Shown here: in pieces, positions 62,486-64,000 of the stretch
Layout: every line of letters starts with the position of its first letter
Numbering within the stretch: the first letter of the stretch is position 1
Assembly (NCBI GenBank): GCA_019614645.1
Contig: JABWDB010000004.1
Location: 9,486,001-9,550,000, forward strand
Length of the DNA stretch: 64,000 bases
DNA from: Stratiolaelaps scimitus
Lineage: Eukaryota > Arthropoda > Arachnida > Mesostigmata > Laelapidae
Direction: 5' to 3'
The notes under the pieces: generated by a model
Told to the model about the DNA's origin: nothing
Database searches by the model: none
What the model saw: only the letters and a program-made list of their open reading frames with translations
Program-made: the position numbers and the translations under genes

Positions 62486-63673
62486 ATGACAATGGCGAAT
62501 AATGCCCATGGCGGTGTCGAGTACCACGCAATTCGCTGCTACCACTGCGGTCTCTGTCAGGTGCACCGAGTGAAAAAAACCGCACGATTCCAGTGTCTTG
62601 TCTGTCAGGAACAGCAGTATGTCGACGAAGTGCTGTGTCGAGGAGGGGCGAGACGGTGCCGACAGGTTCGAGGGTGGCTCTGTATTATAACATAACCCTG
62701 TTTCGTTTTTTATTCATTATGTCCAATGTTCGTTCGTTATGTCCAATCGCAAGACAGTAGGGTAGTTTTGTCCACTTTTATGGAGATTGGGATGTCTCTG
62801 GTGGTGTCCGTGCGTTTGAAGAAAATTTCCCCCTTTCAAAAAAAAGGGTAGTTTTGTAATGCCGTAGCATTTATGAATATTGGCTTTCGTTCGATTAAAT
62901 TGCACGTAGTACATATTATACAAGCCATTATATATATATATATATATTGAAATTAAAATAGTTAATTGAAACGAAAAATAGTTAAGCAATAATCACACCC
63001 GAGGGTCTACCGGACGATAGAGTTTACATTCCATCAACTATATTGCACATTCCCATCAAAAAATATACATATAATATTCGAAATGGCCATTTGCTGTTGG
63101 CGGATACATATGTGCCGAGAGGCGTTAGACCTTGCAAATAACATAAAACAATCTAAGACGATAACTAGTGATTTGTTTTCGACACTGAAGCTTCATATTG
63201 TTTTTTTTTTGCCTGAAAATAGATCCGCATTGACTCAGAACTGTCCAGCTTACAATTGTATCTATTCCTTCCTTTCGCAGGTTGTTCAGTCTGTCAATAA
63301 AGACTCTGGCCTTGGCTATGACACTTTTACCCCCGCGTCCCACTGCACTGGGCAAGAACACGATAACCTTTTCCCAAATGATACCAAACCGGGTCTGTTC
63401 CCAGACAGCGGGAAGCACAACGGTACGTTAGCCACCCACTCGAGCGAAGGCTACCATCAAACGTCGCTTGTAATTGATATTGCCACAACGGTAAACGAGG
63501 CGAACTTGAGAGTAAGGCCGATGTTGTTGAGGGCTGGAGAACTCAAGGGTAGTGCAGGACGCTCTTGCGCAGGAATACGGTGGAGGCAACGTAGTATCAT
63601 TAAATTGGCAAAATTTCGATACAAGCCCGGAGACCGATCAAAGAGGACCGATTTTGTCGATGATTCAGTATAA
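62486..63673 (+). CDS. MRNIP-like protein, short tandem copy (2 exons)
   Basis: Exons 62486-62665 and 63281-63673 (donor GTTCGA, acceptor CCTTTCGCAG, phase 0) give 190 residues; Met3 is an alternative start. The N-terminus keeps the zinc ribbon (C18-x2-C21, C37-x2-C40) with YHAIRC, VKKTARFQC and RRCRQ, closely parallel to the upstream gene, and the intron sits at the same place. Exon 2 keeps DTFTPAS near its start and one copy of the second motif (WRQRSIIKLAKFRY, residues ~161-174), then ends DFVDDSV. The TPxK repeats and long acidic region are missing. Inference: a tandem duplicate, shortened by loss of the middle, still under constraint since frame, zinc ligands and motif survive. Confidence 0.8.
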
Positions 63674-63706
63674 TTCAGCGAGTGAAATCAAGGAAATCTG
63701 CCATTG

Positions 63707-63712
63707 AATAAA
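63707..63712 (+). terminator. Candidate poly(A) signal of the short MRNIP copy
   Basis: AATAAA about 35 bases after the stop codon. Confidence 0.5.
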
Positions 63713-63781
63713 TTAAGAACAACTGGACAACTGAATCTCAACCCCCTTGGCTGAACTAACAAAACAACATAGCTAATTGTG

Positions 63782-63784
<3 letters not shown>

Positions 63785-63833
<49 letters not shown>
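63785..63833. repeat. (AT)n microsatellite
   Basis: About 24 AT units, the longest in the window. Confidence 0.95.
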
Positions 63834-63834
<1 letters not shown>

Positions 63835-64000
63835 GATCTGGATATTGCGTGTCACCGATACAGATCTCGTTTTGGAATGTTGAATAAGTCGTCAGTACGC
63901 TGTCATAGGAATTCGATGAGCAACAGCAATCCGAGTGGCATTGTGTTCACCTAGAGGGATTTTATATAGAACAGTTGATGCTGAATTGACGAGGCTGGTC

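Noticed and set aside
1..64000. Bacterial operons, CRISPR arrays, prophage or rRNA
   Set aside because: Interrupted eukaryotic genes, AT microsatellites and poly(A) signals throughout; no regularly spaced repeats with unique spacers.

Overview
The window is nuclear DNA of an animal, almost certainly an arthropod. It has spliced genes with GT-AG introns (VLCAD has 13 exons, two of only 18 nt), AATAAA signals, many AT, GA and ATT microsatellites, and metazoan-only proteins. XBP1 and MRNIP are strongly diverged from vertebrates. A mite or other chelicerate fits, but I cannot name the species. There is no sign of bacterial or viral origin, CRISPR or rRNA.

Layout. The first 12 kb holds no certain gene, only a possible secreted-peptide precursor (4.0-4.7 kb, minus). 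At 12.0 kb a short plus-strand first exon resembles PET117. At 18.5-19.4 kb (minus) two exons make an unrecognised acidic, tail-anchored membrane protein. At 23.8-26.1 kb (minus) lies a complete three-exon ZNF593/Bud20 ribosome-biogenesis factor. At 30.3-33.2 kb (minus) is an intronless HYOU1/GRP170 ER chaperone, divergent from XBP1 (33.9-35.0 kb, plus), the master regulator of the unfolded protein response. XBP1 shows the two overlapping frames expected of an IRE1-spliced message. From 35 to 47.8 kb I see only repeats, palindromes and transposon remnants. At 47.8-55.1 kb (minus) is a complete gene for mitochondrial very-long-chain acyl-CoA dehydrogenase (660 codons if both microexons are used). 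At 58.6-60.7 and 62.5-63.7 kb (plus) are two tandem MRNIP-like genes, the second much shorter.

How the genes work together. HYOU1 and XBP1 form an ER-stress module on one bidirectional promoter region that carries ACGT-core and CCAAT motifs: XBP1 is a transcription factor of the response and HYOU1 is a known class of its targets. The other genes (VLCAD, ZNF593, MRNIP pair) look like independent housekeeping loci.

Most novel points: the XBP1 IRE1 intron, whose 5' hairpin is clear but whose 3' site breaks the usual consensus; the tandem MRNIP duplication with two repeated, apparently undescribed linear motifs; the paired 18-nt microexons of VLCAD; the unrecognised tail-anchored protein; and several perfect hairpins near AT microsatellites.
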